NCBI GenBank assembly: GCA_041653615.1
Contig: JBAZEZ010000002.1
Location: 1 to 64,000, forward strand
Length of the DNA stretch: 64,000 bases
Source of the DNA: JAHJUB01 sp041653615 [NCBI: Candidatus Ratteibacteria bacterium]
GTDB lineage: Bacteria; Ratteibacteria; UBA8468; MWAK01
Reading direction: 5' to 3'
How positions within the stretch are numbered: the stretch's first letter is position 1; the number at the start of each line of letters is the position of its first letter. Shown piece after piece: positions 39,812-48,369 of this stretch. The position numbers and the translations under genes were made by a program. The notes under the pieces are model-generated. The model made no database searches. It was not told where the DNA came from and was given only the letters and a program-made list of their open reading frames with translations.

Positions 39812-41005
39812 TCATTGTGAGAAAGAACCTGAAGTATTAGTGGGAATTCCCAAAAAGAATCGGGTAAGCTGCCGGGTTTCTTCGGAGATTTTCAGAATTT
39901 CGGCCAGAGTCAACCGGGAAGAAAGCGTTTCTTTTGTCATAACCTTTTTTATTAAAGGCAGAATTTTTTCAAATTCAATCAGCCCGTTCAGGAAAGCATT
40001 GACCGCCTCTTCGTTTACCGCCGAAAATATTGCCGGATAACTACCGCCCTTCTCCAAGATGCGGTAAGCAAGAGTCAAAGCCGGGAACCGGTGGTGAGTC
40101 GGCCGGTGAAAAGTGAGTTTACCTATGTCTTCCAGGCAAAGTGAACGCGATAGCGGATTGGCCGGTGGTTTTTCCGGCCAGAAAAGTCCGGAGGCGATTG
40201 ATAGCCGCATGTCAGGAACGGACAGGTTGGCCATGATGAAGCCGTCGTCAAATTCAACCATCCCGTGAACCGCGACCTGCGGATGAATCAAGACTTTAAT
40301 CTTTTCCGGTGGCAAACCGAAAAGATAATGCGCCTCAATTATTTCCAGGGCCTTATTTACCATTGTCGCACTGTCAACGGTAACCTTTCGGCCCATCTTC
40401 CAGACCGGGTGGGCCAAAACATTTTTCAAGCTCACCTTCCCTTTCTTTTTCTTCCAGAAGGGTCCGCCGCTGGCGGTAAGGTAAATTTTCTTAATGCTTC
40501 GTTCCGGAAAAGCCGAAACAATTTGAAAAATGGCATTATGTTCGCTGTCCAGGGGAATGATTTGAACCCCGGATTTTTTTGCTTTATCCGTCAGGAGACT
40601 ACCGGCCATTACCAATGCTTCCTTGCTGGCCAACGCCAGGTTTGCGCCTGATTCTACGGTCCAGAAAGCCGGCATCAGAGAATCTGTGCCGGGAATCGCC
40701 AGTACCACCAGGTCTACTTCCGGCCAGAAAATCATCCGGCGCAATCCGTTGGTTCCGGAAAGTAATTTCGTTCCTTCGCCAACCCCTTTTTTCGTTAAAT
40801 CAGCGCGGGCGGAAACGGATTCGTTGGTTAAAGTTACCACTTCCGGTTTGAATTCAGCTATCTGCTTTTTCAGCAATCCGACCCGGCTGTGACCGGAAAG
40901 GCCCACAACCTTAAATCGGTCCGGAAAACGCCGGATAACCGCCAGCGCGTTGCAGCCGATGGAACCGGTGGAGCCGAGAATTACAACCCTTTTTTTAGTA
41001 AACAT
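39812..41005 (-). CDS. dxr: 1-deoxy-D-xylulose 5-phosphate reductoisomerase
   Basis: First committed MEP-pathway enzyme of 397 residues. RVVILGSTGSIGCNALAVI is the NADPH fold; ANLALASKEALVMAG, PLDSEHNAIFQ (metal-binding Asp and Glu) and LTASGGPFW, KMGRKVTVDSATMVNKALE follow. The C-terminal helical domain is complete. The gene lies downstream of uppS, with a hairpin element between. Confidence 0.95.
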   Translation of the reverse strand: MFTKKRVVILGSTGSIGCNALAVIRRFPDRFKVVGLSGHSRVGLLKKQIAEFKPEVVTLTNESVSARADLTKKGVGEGTKLLSGTNGLRRMIFWPEVDLVVLAIPGTDSLMPAFWTVESGANLALASKEALVMAGSLLTDKAKKSGVQIIPLDSEHNAIFQIVSAFPERSIKKIYLTASGGPFWKKKKGKVSLKNVLAHPVWKMGRKVTVDSATMVNKALEIIEAHYLFGLPPEKIKVLIHPQVAVHGMVEFDDGFIMANLSVPDMRLSIASGLFWPEKPPANPLSRSLCLEDIGKLTFHRPTHHRFPALTLAYRILEKGGSYPAIFSAVNEEAVNAFLNGLIEFEKILPLIKKVMTKETLSSRLTLAEILKISEETRQLTRFFLGIPTNTSGSFSQ

Positions 41006-41035
41006 TATTCCATGATGTTGTCGTTGCCCGGCAAG

Positions 41036-41109
41036 GCCGAGGCTTGCAGCCCGCGGGAGGGGACAGAGCCCCTCCCCTACACAAACAAGCGAGGCTAAAG
41101 CCTCGCCAT
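41036..41109. repeat. Compact hairpin element (family F type, copy 4)
   Basis: GGCGAGGCTTTAGCCTCGC-type outer arms (GAGGCTTGCAGCC at left, GCGAGGCTAAAGCCTCGCC at right) enclose the right-half family F hairpin GCGGGAGGGGACAGAGCCCC and TCCCCTAC. It lies between dxr and uppS and touches the uppS stop. Confidence 0.68.
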
Positions 41110-41110
41110 A

Positions 41111-41797
41111 CTAGACGTCTCCGAAGCGCCGTTTCCTTTCTTTGAAAGCGGCGAGCGCGGAAGTAAATTCCCGGAAGCTGAAATCCGGCCAGAGGGTTTG
41201 GGTGAAATGTAACTCCGCGTAGGCGGATTGAAAAAGAAGGAAATTGGACAACCGTAGTTCTCCGCTGGTACGGATAATTAAATCCGGCGGCGGCAATTCC
41301 CGGGTGTCAAGATATTCGCTGAAAAGATCTTCGGTAATTTGGGACGTTTTCAGTTTTCCCACTGACACGTCTTCGCTGATTTTTCGCGCCGCCCGCACTA
41401 TTTCATCCCGGCTCCCGTAATTAAGGCAGAGGGCGACGGTAACTTTTCGGCAGGACGCGGTTTCGGATTCACAGCGCGCTATCAAGTCCTGCAGGGTTTT
41501 CGGAAAAGCGGTCCGGTCACCTAAAAAGAGGACGCGAACACCTTCTTTTTTCATTCCGGCGGTTTTGTTCTTTATCTTTTCCGCGAAAAGTTTGATCAGA
41601 AAATGGACTTCTTTTTCCGGTCGGTTCCAGTTCTCTGTGGAAAAAGCGTAAAGCGATAAATATTTGACGCCTAAATCCGGGCAGACGCGCACGATTTCAT
41701 CAATCCGGTCCGCGCCGGCTTTATGGCCAAAAATCCTCGGCCGTCCGTGTTTTTTGGCCCAGCGGCCGTTTCCGTCCATGATAATTCCAATGTGCAT
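41111..41797 (-). CDS. uppS: Undecaprenyl diphosphate synthase
   Basis: Cis-prenyltransferase of 228 residues making the C55 lipid carrier for peptidoglycan and LPS glycans. MHIGIIMDGNGRWAKKHGRP holds the catalytic Asp; GHKAGADRID, LYAFSTENWNRPEKEV and DLIIRTSGELRLSNFLLFQS follow. The ATG at 41797 starts the conserved domain, with a GGAG just upstream that lies next to the end of a family A element. Confidence 0.94.
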   Translation of the reverse strand: MHIGIIMDGNGRWAKKHGRPRIFGHKAGADRIDEIVRVCPDLGVKYLSLYAFSTENWNRPEKEVHFLIKLFAEKIKNKTAGMKKEGVRVLFLGDRTAFPKTLQDLIARCESETASCRKVTVALCLNYGSRDEIVRAARKISEDVSVGKLKTSQITEDLFSEYLDTRELPPPDLIIRTSGELRLSNFLLFQSAYAELHFTQTLWPDFSFREFTSALAAFKERKRRFGDV

Positions 41798-41805
41798 ACG
41801 CGCTC

Positions 41806-41965
41806 CGGTGTCTGGTTTTCGGAACAATCTGCGAGCCGGACAAGACTACGCAATTCCGGCACGAGCCTCGCCGTGTTTCTGCCAGAGGCAGATCCCGGCT
41901 ATTCATGCCGTCATATTGCTTGTCTTGTTTCCGCCTCTACGCTAAGTTCCGTAAACCAGACATCC
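41806..41965. repeat. Palindromic element family A, copy 4
   Basis: Inverted ends CCGGTGTCTGGTTTTCGGAA and TTCCGTAAACCAGACATCC. Shares GACTACGCAATTC, GAGCCTCGCCGTGTTTC and TTGCTTGTCTTGTTTCC with copies 1-3. It lies upstream of uppS. The following 41966-42074 is A+T-rich with nothing I can identify. Confidence 0.82.
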
Positions 41966-42074
41966 TCACTTGCTAAAGTAAAAAAGAGTACTTCGAAGTG
42001 TTAAGAAAAAGACATTTTTCGTTTAAGTGAAAAAATAAATTACTTGTCGATACCTGCATTTTGTATGTTTATTT

Positions 42075-42791
42075 TTACAAGGTAAATGTTTCCCCGAGGT
42101 AAAAACGTCTGGCTTCCGGATTGTTTACCAATTCTGTTCCGGAACCGGAAATCAGAATTTTTCCCTGAAAGACAAGATAGGAACGGTCTGTAATGGACAG
42201 GGTTTCACGGACGTTGTGGTCGGTAATTAAAATTCCGATGCCGGAGCGTGCCAGGTTACGAATAATCCCGCGGATATCATCGATGGTAATTGGGTCAATT
42301 CCGCTGAACGGTTCGTCCAAAAGCAGATACGCGGGGTTAAGCACAAGACTGCGGGCAATCTCAACTTTGCGGCGTTCTCCGCCGGAAAGGGTGCCGGCGA
42401 TTTGTGACGAAAGCGAGGCCAAACCCATTTTTTCCAACACTTCCAGCCGCCGTTTTTCCTGTTCGTTGGCCGAAAGCGGTTGGAACTGAAGGACCGCGGT
42501 CAGATTATCTTCCACGGTCAACTTGCGGAAGACGGACGGTTCCTGCGGCAGATAACCCAGGCCCAATCTTGCCCGTCGGTACATCGGCAGCCGGGTTATC
42601 TCTTTATCGTTCAAACGGACGCTCCCCCGGTCCGGACGGAGCCATCCGACCAGAAGGTAAAATGTGGTTGTTTTTCCGGCGCCGTTTGGTCCCAGAAGTC
42701 CTACAATTTCACCCTTTTCTACCTTAAGGGAAAGACCGTTTACCGCCGGCTTGTCGTGATAACCCTTGAAAAGATTTTCGGCTGAGAGCAT
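42075..42791 (-). CDS. lptB: LPS export ABC transporter ATP-binding protein
   Basis: Cytoplasmic ATPase of the LptB2FG complex extracting LPS from the inner membrane. The 238 residues show VGLLGPNGAGKTTTFYLLVG (Walker A), a LSGGERRKVEIARSL signature and LLLDEPFSGIDPITIDDI (Walker B), with TDHNVRETL (His switch). The LptB subfamily is indicated by IDPITIDDIRGIIRNL and the C-terminal FYLGETF. The partner genes lptFG, lptA and lptC are not in the window. Confidence 0.93.
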   Translation of the reverse strand: MLSAENLFKGYHDKPAVNGLSLKVEKGEIVGLLGPNGAGKTTTFYLLVGWLRPDRGSVRLNDKEITRLPMYRRARLGLGYLPQEPSVFRKLTVEDNLTAVLQFQPLSANEQEKRRLEVLEKMGLASLSSQIAGTLSGGERRKVEIARSLVLNPAYLLLDEPFSGIDPITIDDIRGIIRNLARSGIGILITDHNVRETLSITDRSYLVFQGKILISGSGTELVNNPEARRFYLGETFTL

Positions 42792-42799
42792 AGTATGTT

Positions 42800-42865
42800 A
42801 CTGCGGTTGTAATCGCAAACCTTGGTTTGCATCGTTAAAAGAGCCCAGCAAGTTGGGCGACTACT
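42800..42865. repeat. Twin hairpin element
   Basis: GCAAACCTTGGTTTGC and GCCCAGCAAGTTGGGC hairpins, flanked by ACTGCGGTTG and CGACTACT. It lies between ruvB and lptB. The same style recurs at 43940-44023. Confidence 0.6.
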
Positions 42866-42882
42866 TAAGATGAAACGTTGTG

Positions 42883-43926
42883 TTATGTATTGTTGAAAAG
42901 TTTAGACTGGTCAGACAATGACGTCGGAATTTTCAGGTTAAGATGTTGATAGGCGCGGGGTGTTGCTCGGCGTCCTTTTGGGGTCCGTTCCAGATATCCT
43001 TCTCTGACCAGAAACGGTTCGTAAATTTCTTCCAGGGTATCCACTTCTTCGCCGACCGCTACCGAAAGGGTTTTAACGCCCACCGGTCCTCCGGAAAATT
43101 TGTGGATGATAACCTCCAGAATGCGCTTATCCATTTCGTCCAGTCCGAACCGGTCAACGTCCATGCTGTCCAGTGCCGAAACAACTAATTCCTGTTGGAT
43201 TATCTTCGCGCCGGAAACCTGGGCAAAATCCCGCACCCGGCGTAAAAGACGGTTGGCAATCCTGGGTGTGCCGCGACTGCGCCGCGCGATTTCTCCGGAG
43301 GCCCCTTCGGAAATTTCAACTTTGAGAATTCCGGCGGAACGCCGTACGATGGCCGCCAAATTGTCTGACGGATAATAGTCCAGCCGCAAATTAATGCCAA
43401 ACCGGGACCGCAGGGGAGCGGTTAAAAGACCGGCGCGGGTAGTAGCGCCAATCAGGGTAAACGGTTCCAGGGTCAGCCGGATGGAATTAGCGCGCGGACC
43501 ATCTCCGGTCATTATGTCGATGTGAAAATCCTCCATCGCTCCGTATAAATATTCTTCCACGGTGTGATTCAGACGGTGGATTTCGTCGATAAAAATAATA
43601 TCGGACCGGCCGAGATTGGTCAACAATCCGGCCAGGTCTCCCGGTCGTTCAATCGCGGGACCGGAAGTGGCTTTGACTTTTACGCCCATTTCCGCGGCGA
43701 TAATATGCGCCAGCGTTGTTTTACCCAGTCCCGGCGGACCAGAAAATAACGTATGGTCAAGCGGGTCTTTGCGTTCGGTCGCGGCCTGGATAAAAATCTT
43801 CAGGTTTCTTTTTAGTTTATCTTGACCGATAAAATCGTCCAGGCTGATTGGACGCAAGGCGATATCATATTTTGTGTCTTCGGGGAGAGTATCGGGCGCG
43901 GTAAGATCAATCCGTTTTTTTTCCAT
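42883..43926 (-). CDS. ruvB: Holliday junction branch-migration ATPase RuvB
   Basis: AAA+ motor of the RuvAB complex, 347 residues. LRPISLDDFIGQDKLKRNLK, Walker A SGPPGLGKTTLA, Walker B IIFIDEIHRLN, sensor 1 TLIGATTRAGLL, arginine finger PLRSRFGI, and a winged-helix C-terminus (GYLERTPKGRRATPRAYQHL). The ATG at 43926 starts the family's sequence. Gene order ruvC-ruvA-ruvB is conserved. Confidence 0.96.
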   Translation of the reverse strand: MEKKRIDLTAPDTLPEDTKYDIALRPISLDDFIGQDKLKRNLKIFIQAATERKDPLDHTLFSGPPGLGKTTLAHIIAAEMGVKVKATSGPAIERPGDLAGLLTNLGRSDIIFIDEIHRLNHTVEEYLYGAMEDFHIDIMTGDGPRANSIRLTLEPFTLIGATTRAGLLTAPLRSRFGINLRLDYYPSDNLAAIVRRSAGILKVEISEGASGEIARRSRGTPRIANRLLRRVRDFAQVSGAKIIQQELVVSALDSMDVDRFGLDEMDKRILEVIIHKFSGGPVGVKTLSVAVGEEVDTLEEIYEPFLVREGYLERTPKGRRATPRAYQHLNLKIPTSLSDQSKLFNNT

Positions 43927-43939
43927 GAATTTAAAAATT

Positions 43940-44023
43940 GTAGTTGCCGAGCTTGCTCGGCGCTTTAAAAACGCCAACCAAGGTTGGCAACTACAGATCA
44001 GGGCGGATGAATCCGCCCCCTAC
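43940..44023. repeat. Compact hairpin element between ruvA and ruvB
   Basis: TAGTTGCC with GGCAACTA arms around GAGCTTGCTC and a central ACGCCAACC block, then GGGCGGATGAATCCGCCCCC and TAC. The outer ends GTAG and CTAC match. Confidence 0.65.
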
Positions 44024-44048
44024 GTCAAAATATATTAATTCGGTTACA

Positions 44049-44627
44049 TTAAATACGCTTCAGGGCTTCCTTGATTAAAGGTTCCAATTTATCCGATTTT
44101 TTGGAATTTATCGCATCCTGAACCGCCTTGTATGCTTTAGCGCGGGAATAACCCAATGTTACCAGGGCTCCGATGGCTTCCTTTTCCAGAGAAGACTCCG
44201 CACCGGGAGAGAGCGATTCTTCCAGATTGACAATCTGGTCTTTTAATTCGGTAATTAGGCGCTGGCTCAGCTTCTTGCCGATACCGGAAATAGCGCAGAG
44301 CGTCTTATCGTCTCCGGAGATAACGGCGTCTCGAAAGTGGGCGGCGGTTGTGCCGGAAAGGATGGTCAGTCCGAGTTTTGGACCGACGCCGTTCACTCCC
44401 AAGAGGAGGTTAAAAAGCAGCTTTTCTTCTTTGCTGGCAAAACCGCAAAGGGTAACATTCTCCGGCCGGTAGCAGGGGTAAATATAAAGAAAAACTTCTC
44501 CGCCTACCTCGGGAAGATGGTCAAAGGTAGAGAGCGGTATGCTCACCTCATAACCCACTCCGGCCAAATCAAGGATTACCGAAGTCGGGTTCTTAACCGC
44601 CAATTTACCGCGTAGGTAAGCGTACAT
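44049..44627 (-). CDS. ruvA: Holliday junction DNA-binding protein RuvA
   Basis: A 192-residue protein with an N-terminal OB fold (MYAYLRGKLAVKNPTSVILD, GVGYEVSIPLSTF), two helix-hairpin-helix motifs (LLGVNGVGPKLGLTIL, LCAISGIGKKLSQRLITEL) and the flexible C-terminal domain III that binds RuvB. Directly follows ruvC. Confidence 0.96.
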   Translation of the reverse strand: MYAYLRGKLAVKNPTSVILDLAGVGYEVSIPLSTFDHLPEVGGEVFLYIYPCYRPENVTLCGFASKEEKLLFNLLLGVNGVGPKLGLTILSGTTAAHFRDAVISGDDKTLCAISGIGKKLSQRLITELKDQIVNLEESLSPGAESSLEKEAIGALVTLGYSRAKAYKAVQDAINSKKSDKLEPLIKEALKRI

Positions 44628-45119
44628 TTATTTTGCTTTCTGAAGTTGGCGCTCGTATTTTTGATGGTTGAGGTAACAAAGAGAAACGGCCAGGGCATCG
44701 GCGCTGTCTTCCGGGATTTCTTCCTTTATCCCCAAAATTCTGGAAACCAGAAAACCAACCTGGTCTTTAGTGGCGTTGCCTTTCCCGGTAACTGTCATTT
44801 TTACTTCCGCGGGTGAAAAGGAAACAATTTTAATCTGTTGTTCCAGGGCCGCGGCAAAGAGAAGGCCGCGGACAATTCCGATTTTAAGGGTAATCTGGGG
44901 ATTGTTCGCAAAATAAATTTCTTCCACCGCGACTACGTCCGGAGCGTAATCTTTTAGAATCCGGCGGGCGCCGGCGTAAATTTCGGATAAACGTTCCGCG
45001 ATAATCTTGTTTGCATGGGGCGCGATTACCCCAAAACCCAGAACCGAAAACGGTGTCGAGTCCTTAATAATTCCGAAGCCGGTTCGGTTTAGTCCCGGGT
45101 CAAATCCGGCTATTGTCAT
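44628..45119 (-). CDS. ruvC: Holliday junction resolvase RuvC
   Basis: RNase H-fold endonuclease of 163 residues. MTIAGFDPGLNRTGFGII has the first catalytic Asp, VVAVEEIYFANNPQ the Glu pair, and EDSADALAVSLCYLNH the last acidic residues. It overlaps yebC by 4 bp and abuts ruvA. Confidence 0.96.
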   Translation of the reverse strand: MTIAGFDPGLNRTGFGIIKDSTPFSVLGFGVIAPHANKIIAERLSEIYAGARRILKDYAPDVVAVEEIYFANNPQITLKIGIVRGLLFAAALEQQIKIVSFSPAEVKMTVTGKGNATKDQVGFLVSRILGIKEEIPEDSADALAVSLCYLNHQKYERQLQKAK

Positions 45120-45868
45120 TCCGTTTGTAATTTTTCCAGAAGTTCGTCTGAGATTTCAAAATTGGAATAGACCGTTTGCACGTCGTCGTGGTCTTCCAGG
45201 GCGTCAAGTAGGCGCAAAAGTTGTTCCGCGTCTTTGCCTTCAATTCGAACCGTTGTTTTAGGCTGCATCGTAAGGAGCGCGGATTTTACCTTGACGCCGC
45301 CTTCCTCCACAGCTTTTCTTACCTTTTCCAGGTCTTCGGCCCGGGTGTATATCTGGAAAAAGTCCGGTTCCGAAGAAACGTCTTCCGCGCCGGATTCAAT
45401 CGCCAGAGTGAAGAGCGCGTCTTCATCTACTCCGGCCCGGGGAATGGAAATCTGGCCCTTTCGTTCAAACATCCAGGAAACGCAGCCTACTTCGCCCAGG
45501 TTCCCGTTGTTTTTAGAAAAAACAGACCGCATTTCCGAGGCCGTTCGGCGTTTGTTATCGGTGACGGCATCAAGCTTAATTGCCACCCCGGCCGGGCCGT
45601 ATCCTTCATAGGAAATTTCTTCCATCTGGTTCGCGCTACCTTCGCCGGTTCCTTTTTGAACCGCTCTTTTGATATTTTCGGCCGGCATGTTTTCTTCTTT
45701 CGCTTTTTCGATAGCCAGGCGCAGCCTGGGATTGGAATCCGGGCTCCCGCCTCCGTTGCGCGCCGCCATCATGACTTCACGGATAAGTTTGGTAAAAATC
45801 TTACCCTTTTTGGCGTCGGTTGCCGCTTTCTTATGCTTGATACTTGCCCACTTGGAATGTCCGCTCAT
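45116..45868 (-). CDS. yebC: YebC/TACO1-family regulatory protein
   Basis: A 250-residue protein beginning SGHSKWASIKHKKAATDAKK, the family signature, with AARNGGGSPDSNPRLRLAIE and SYEGYGPAGVAIKLDAVTDN. YebC proteins are linked with transcription control and with relief of ribosome stalling. Its place directly before ruvC is widely conserved. Confidence 0.94.
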   Translation of the reverse strand: MSGHSKWASIKHKKAATDAKKGKIFTKLIREVMMAARNGGGSPDSNPRLRLAIEKAKEENMPAENIKRAVQKGTGEGSANQMEEISYEGYGPAGVAIKLDAVTDNKRRTASEMRSVFSKNNGNLGEVGCVSWMFERKGQISIPRAGVDEDALFTLAIESGAEDVSSEPDFFQIYTRAEDLEKVRKAVEEGGVKVKSALLTMQPKTTVRIEGKDAEQLLRLLDALEDHDDVQTVYSNFEISDELLEKLQTE

Positions 45869-45903
45869 AGTTCACCTCGTAGGATTTCGAAAAAATAACC
45901 CCA

Positions 45904-47832
45904 TTATTCTTTTGTAATTCCCTTAGCCGCTTCCCGTTCTTTGACGATTTTTTCCGAGATGTGATAGGGAACAAATTCATAATGAGAGAAGTTTGCCTGA
46001 TAACTGGCTTGTCCGCTGGTCAGGGAACGCAGTGAAGTAGCGTAATTGGCCATTTCGGCAAGGGGCAATTGGGCAACAACTTGCTGGTTTTCGCTGTCGG
46101 CCGTATCCATGCTTAAAACTTTACCCCGGCGTCCGTTTATGTCTCCGATTATATCCCCGACGTAATCCTTAGGTACGATAACTTCTACGCTCATAATCGG
46201 TTCCAGCAAAACGGATTTTGCTTCCGCCGCCACTTTTTTTAATGCCAGAGAACCGGCGAGCTGAAAAGCGATGTCGGAAGAATCCACCGGATGAAACGTT
46301 CCGTCGTAAAGAGTAACCCGGATGTCCGTCATCGGATAGCCGGCCAAAACGCCTTTGGTCATTGATTCCCGAACGCCTTTTTCGACCGAAGGTATGTATT
46401 GCCGGGGAATAGCTCCGCCGACAACCGCGTCCACGAATTCAAAACCCCCGCCCCGGGGAAGATGCTCGATCTTAAGCCAGCAGTCACCGTACTGGCCGTG
46501 ACCGCCGGCCTGCCTTTTAAACTTTCCCTGGCCGCTGGCAGACGCGCTAACCGTTTCCCGATAGGCAATTCTGGGAACACCCTTGACTACCTCCACCCCA
46601 AAACGTTTTGCCAGACGGCTTACCCAGACGTCAAGTTGCAAATCACCGATACCGGAAAGAATTGTTTCTCCGGTTTCCGCGTCCCGGTGAATTTTAATGG
46701 TCGGGTCTTCTTCCAGTATCCGGTTGAAGGCAACCCCGAGCTTATCTTCGTTCCCCTTTTCTTTGGGCGATAATGATACCGAAATGGCGGAATGGGGAAA
46801 ACTAAGCGGCGGGAAATTTCTTGTTTGACCACCAACGGATATTGTATCTCCGATATGAGTGTAATTTAATTTGGCTACTCCCAGGATATCGCCCGGCTCT
46901 CCTCTTTCCACCGCTTCCTGTTTCTTGCCCTGAATGAAGAAAAATTGTCCCAAACGTTCTTTTTCCGAGTGGTTAATATTCAGTAACGTTGTATTATGCG
47001 ACAGGATGCCGGATTCAACTTTAAAGTAGGAAAGGCGGCCGACGTGCGGGTCGCTGGTTGTCTTGAAAATACGAAGGAAGAGCGGACTTGAATCAGAACG
47101 GACGCAGAAATCTTCCCCCTGAAACGGGACCGGCGGCAGTTCTGGGTATTCCGGCAGATAATCAACCGTAAAGTCAAGAAACTCCGCCAGGCCGTCTCCC
47201 TTAGTTGCCGAACCGGTAAAAAGCGGAAATACCTGACGGTTCATAACCGCTTTCTTCAGTCCGGATTTAAACTCTTCCGGGGAAAGAGCGCCTTCTTCCA
47301 GGTATTTACTGAGCGTTGCTTCATCTATTTCCGCGGCAATCTCCGTCAGCGCCTGCTGGTTGCCTGCCGGCACAATCCTGACCTGCCACTTTTGGCTCAA
47401 TCTGGTTGCCAGTTCTTCGGCGGCATCCGGTTTAACGTCTGACTTGGTTACAAAAAAGATGGTTGGCAGGTTAAGGCTGGAAACTAATTTCCAGGCATGT
47501 TCCACACCGACTGCCGGACCGCTGTCCGCCGGGACGGTGATAACGGCAAAATCCGCCGCAACGGCTCCGGAAATCGCTTCTCCGCAAAAATCGGCGTAGC
47601 CGGGCGTATCAATCAGGTTGACCCGAACACCTTTCCAATCCAGATGGCCTAGAGCCAGGTTTACACTGAGCTGTCTTTTTATCTCTTCCGGATCGAAATC
47701 CATAGTTGTATTTCCATCCGCGACGCTTCCGGCTCGATTGACGGCTCCGGCTTTTAAAAGCAACGCTTCAATTAAGGTGGTTTTACCGCTTTTGCCCTGC
47801 CCAAAGAAACCGATGTTCCTTATTCTGCGCAT
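45904..47832 (-). CDS. Elongation factor G-like GTPase (EF-G paralogue)
   Basis: A 642-residue translational GTPase, shorter than true EF-G (about 690). The P-loop is GQGKSGKTTLIEALL instead of the AHVDAGKT type; the switch and G3 regions are TTMDFDPEEIKRQ and LIDTPGYADF; G4 is TKSD rather than NKxD. Domain IV strings GGHGQYGDCWLKIEHL and GAIPRQYIPSVEKGV, and domain V IMSVEVIVPKDYVGDIIGDI, are present. It matches the second EF-G type found in Thermus and many bacteria whose exact role is not settled. Its own position is the distal end of the 5S-facing strand. Confidence 0.87.
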   Translation of the reverse strand: MRRIRNIGFFGQGKSGKTTLIEALLLKAGAVNRAGSVADGNTTMDFDPEEIKRQLSVNLALGHLDWKGVRVNLIDTPGYADFCGEAISGAVAADFAVITVPADSGPAVGVEHAWKLVSSLNLPTIFFVTKSDVKPDAAEELATRLSQKWQVRIVPAGNQQALTEIAAEIDEATLSKYLEEGALSPEEFKSGLKKAVMNRQVFPLFTGSATKGDGLAEFLDFTVDYLPEYPELPPVPFQGEDFCVRSDSSPLFLRIFKTTSDPHVGRLSYFKVESGILSHNTTLLNINHSEKERLGQFFFIQGKKQEAVERGEPGDILGVAKLNYTHIGDTISVGGQTRNFPPLSFPHSAISVSLSPKEKGNEDKLGVAFNRILEEDPTIKIHRDAETGETILSGIGDLQLDVWVSRLAKRFGVEVVKGVPRIAYRETVSASASGQGKFKRQAGGHGQYGDCWLKIEHLPRGGGFEFVDAVVGGAIPRQYIPSVEKGVRESMTKGVLAGYPMTDIRVTLYDGTFHPVDSSDIAFQLAGSLALKKVAAEAKSVLLEPIMSVEVIVPKDYVGDIIGDINGRRGKVLSMDTADSENQQVVAQLPLAEMANYATSLRSLTSGQASYQANFSHYEFVPYHISEKIVKEREAAKGITKE

Positions 47833-47954
47833 CTTTTCTCCCGAATGGTTGCGAAAGAATAAAATTGGAAAAGCGCTGTTCGTGGAACTCCGATTTATTT
47901 ATTATAACTCAATAACGGAAAGGACAGCAAGCAGGGGAAGATATTTGGGAAGCA

Positions 47955-48140
47955 ATACCAATTCGCATTCAAAAATAGAGCAAGGCCGCCTTCGCCAAGT
48001 TTACCCGCCATAGCTTTAGCGTAGGCGGGGCTTCGGCGAGTCGAAGGCGGAGAGGAGACAGCAAGGAGGCGTACTGATAGTACGCCGAAGAAGATGGCGA
48101 CGAAGCCAACGCAGCTATATGCATGAAGGCGAATCGGTAT
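47955..48140. repeat. Palindromic element family E, copy 2
   Basis: Inverted ends ATACCAATTCGCATTC and GAAGGCGAATCGGTAT. Nested arms: GCCGCCTTCGCC with GGCGAGTCGAAGGCGG, ACCCGCCATAGC with GCGTAGGCGGGG, and GGCGTACTGATAGTACGCC. It follows the 5S rRNA gene immediately in the sense of transcription. Bases 47833-47954 show no gene. Confidence 0.78.
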
Positions 48141-48146
48141 AAAAAT

Positions 48147-48268
48147 GCCCCCGGTGACGACCTACTCTCCCGCACCGTTATCCAGTGCAGTACCATTGGC
48201 GCAGAAAGGCTTAACGACCGTATTCGGAATGGGAACGGGTGTGGCCCTTTCGCTATAGTCACCAGGGA
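48147..48268 (-). rRNA. rrf: 5S ribosomal RNA, stand-alone
   Basis: Minus-strand sequence has the 5S pattern: TCCCTGGTGACTATAGCG at the 5' end, CACACCCGTTCCCATTCCGA in the loop A-B-C region, GTACTGCACTGG, and GTCGTCACCGGGGGC at the 3' end. Helix I closes over ten pairs (CCCTGGTGAC with GTCACCGGGG). T5 follows the 3' end and can serve as terminator. No 16S or 23S sequence adjoins; the next gene upstream is divergent. The ends are good to about 2 nt. Confidence 0.95.
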
Positions 48269-48276
48269 CGTTAATA

Positions 48277-48306
48277 ATTTTACTACATCTTTGTTTGGTC
48301 TGTCAA
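48277..48306 (-). promoter_or_regulatory. Promoter of the 5S rRNA gene
   Basis: Minus strand TTGACA (48301-48306), 18-bp spacer, TAAAAT (48277-48282). The predicted start is at about 48269-48270, within 1-2 nt of the mature 5S 5' end. Confidence 0.75.
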
Positions 48307-48323
48307 ACGCATACCGATTTTGA

Positions 48324-48353
48324 TTGACACACAAAGGCAAAAAAGGGTAAATT
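48324..48353 (+). promoter_or_regulatory. Promoter of the hexulose-phosphate synthase gene
   Basis: TTGACA (48324-48329), 18-bp spacer, TAAATT (48348-48353). The start codon at 48370 is 16 bp past the -10 box, leaving a leader of about 10 nt with no Shine-Dalgarno. Confidence 0.65.
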
Positions 48354-48369
48354 ATTAGCGGATAAAATT

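Noticed and set aside
45221-45898. A 225-codon open frame antisense to yebC
   Set aside because: Shadow of a well-supported gene; no motif of its own and extends past the real gene's ends without an SD.
46740-46840. Repeat-derived insert in the EF-G-like protein
   Set aside because: The segment after RNFPPLSFPHSAISVSLSPK aligns in style with ordinary EF-G domain II-III linker sequence, and the DNA has no palindrome.
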